64,000 nt of DNA from the NCBI GenBank assembly GCA_034008185.1, contig CM067109.1, positions 60,752,801-60,816,800 of the forward strand. The letters are read 5' to 3'. Both the position numbers and the translations under genes were made by a program. Below, one piece after another: positions 63,921 through 64,000 of the stretch; within the stretch, counting starts at the first letter, position 1; each line of letters starts with the position of its first letter. This DNA comes from Gorsachius magnificus. Taxonomy: Eukaryota > Chordata > Aves > Pelecaniformes > Ardeidae. The notes under the pieces were generated by a model that searched no databases, had not been told where the DNA came from, and worked only from the letters and a program-made list of their open reading frames with translations.

Positions 63921-64000
63921 TCTCATTGAGCCTGGAATTTCCATCCTCCCGATTTTCAGCATCTTTGTGGATGAAATCTTAAAAGGCAAAGTCTGGGTTA

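Larger units (their letters stand above)
55660..64000 (-). other. ADAMTSL1 intron upstream of exon A (partial, at least 8341 bases)
   Basis: This is the 3' part of the intron preceding the cysteine-rich module; the exon carrying the end of TSR1 was not found before the right edge. It holds a MIR/L2-like remnant (about 58950-59080), three AGAGTCCTGA units, a T20 run, a C-rich potential quadruplex strand (62857-62878) and a CR1 end at the far right. Confidence 0.85.

Noticed and set aside
1..64000. CRISPR arrays, tRNA or rRNA genes, prokaryotic operons, or a second protein-coding gene
   Set aside because: No regularly spaced repeats, cloverleaf-like RNA, or exon set other than ADAMTSL1 could be identified on either strand.

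Overview
The window is vertebrate nuclear DNA and almost certainly from a bird. The bird assignment rests on a CR1-type retrotransposon 3' end with the AGAATCATAGAATC signature near 63.86 kb, a sequence near 43.9 kb that matches, from memory, the terminus of a common avian endogenous-retrovirus LTR, and generally sparse interspersed repeats. No bacterial-style gene, operon, CRISPR array, tRNA or rRNA was seen. The LTR match hints at a non-galliform bird, but that is inference.

One gene fills the whole window. It is ADAMTSL1 (punctin-1, ADAMTS-like 1), transcribed on the minus strand from right to left. Nine consecutive coding exons could be placed to the base: A 55423-55659, B 38481-38607, C 32483-32557, D 29320-29477, E 18439-18550, F 17685-17823, G 6737-6787, H 2742-2946 and I 1329-1476. 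All nine have GT-AG splice sites. Their phases chain without a break, giving 1252 coding bases, or 417 complete codons plus one base, with no stop and no frameshift. The encoded segment runs from the cysteine-rich module through the spacer into thrombospondin type-1 repeats 2, 3 and 4. The signal peptide and first repeat lie beyond the right end. The rest of the protein, with later TSRs, Ig-like domains and PLAC domain in the long form, lies beyond the left end.

The rest is intron: 1265, 3790, 10897, 615, 10769, 3005, 5923 and 16815 bases between the exons, plus at least 8341 bases upstream of exon A and at least 1328 downstream of exon I. The introns hold scattered old retroelement remnants (CR1 and L2/MIR types), a 270-base polypyrimidine microsatellite, a purine-rich tract, short tandem repeats and a C-over-G skewed block at about 25.0-26.2 kb. 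They also hold a GC-rich block at about 9.85-10.4 kb and a homeodomain-motif cluster that may be a conserved regulatory element. No second gene is convincingly present on either strand.

The most unusual item is a 54-base near-perfect palindrome at 43921-43974. Both outer ends look like the same LTR terminus, and it sits between 5-base direct repeats (AGCAC). This is the geometry expected if a molecule with two identical inverted LTR ends had been integrated. It is a small structural oddity, not a new multi-gene system; nothing here supports a novel system.
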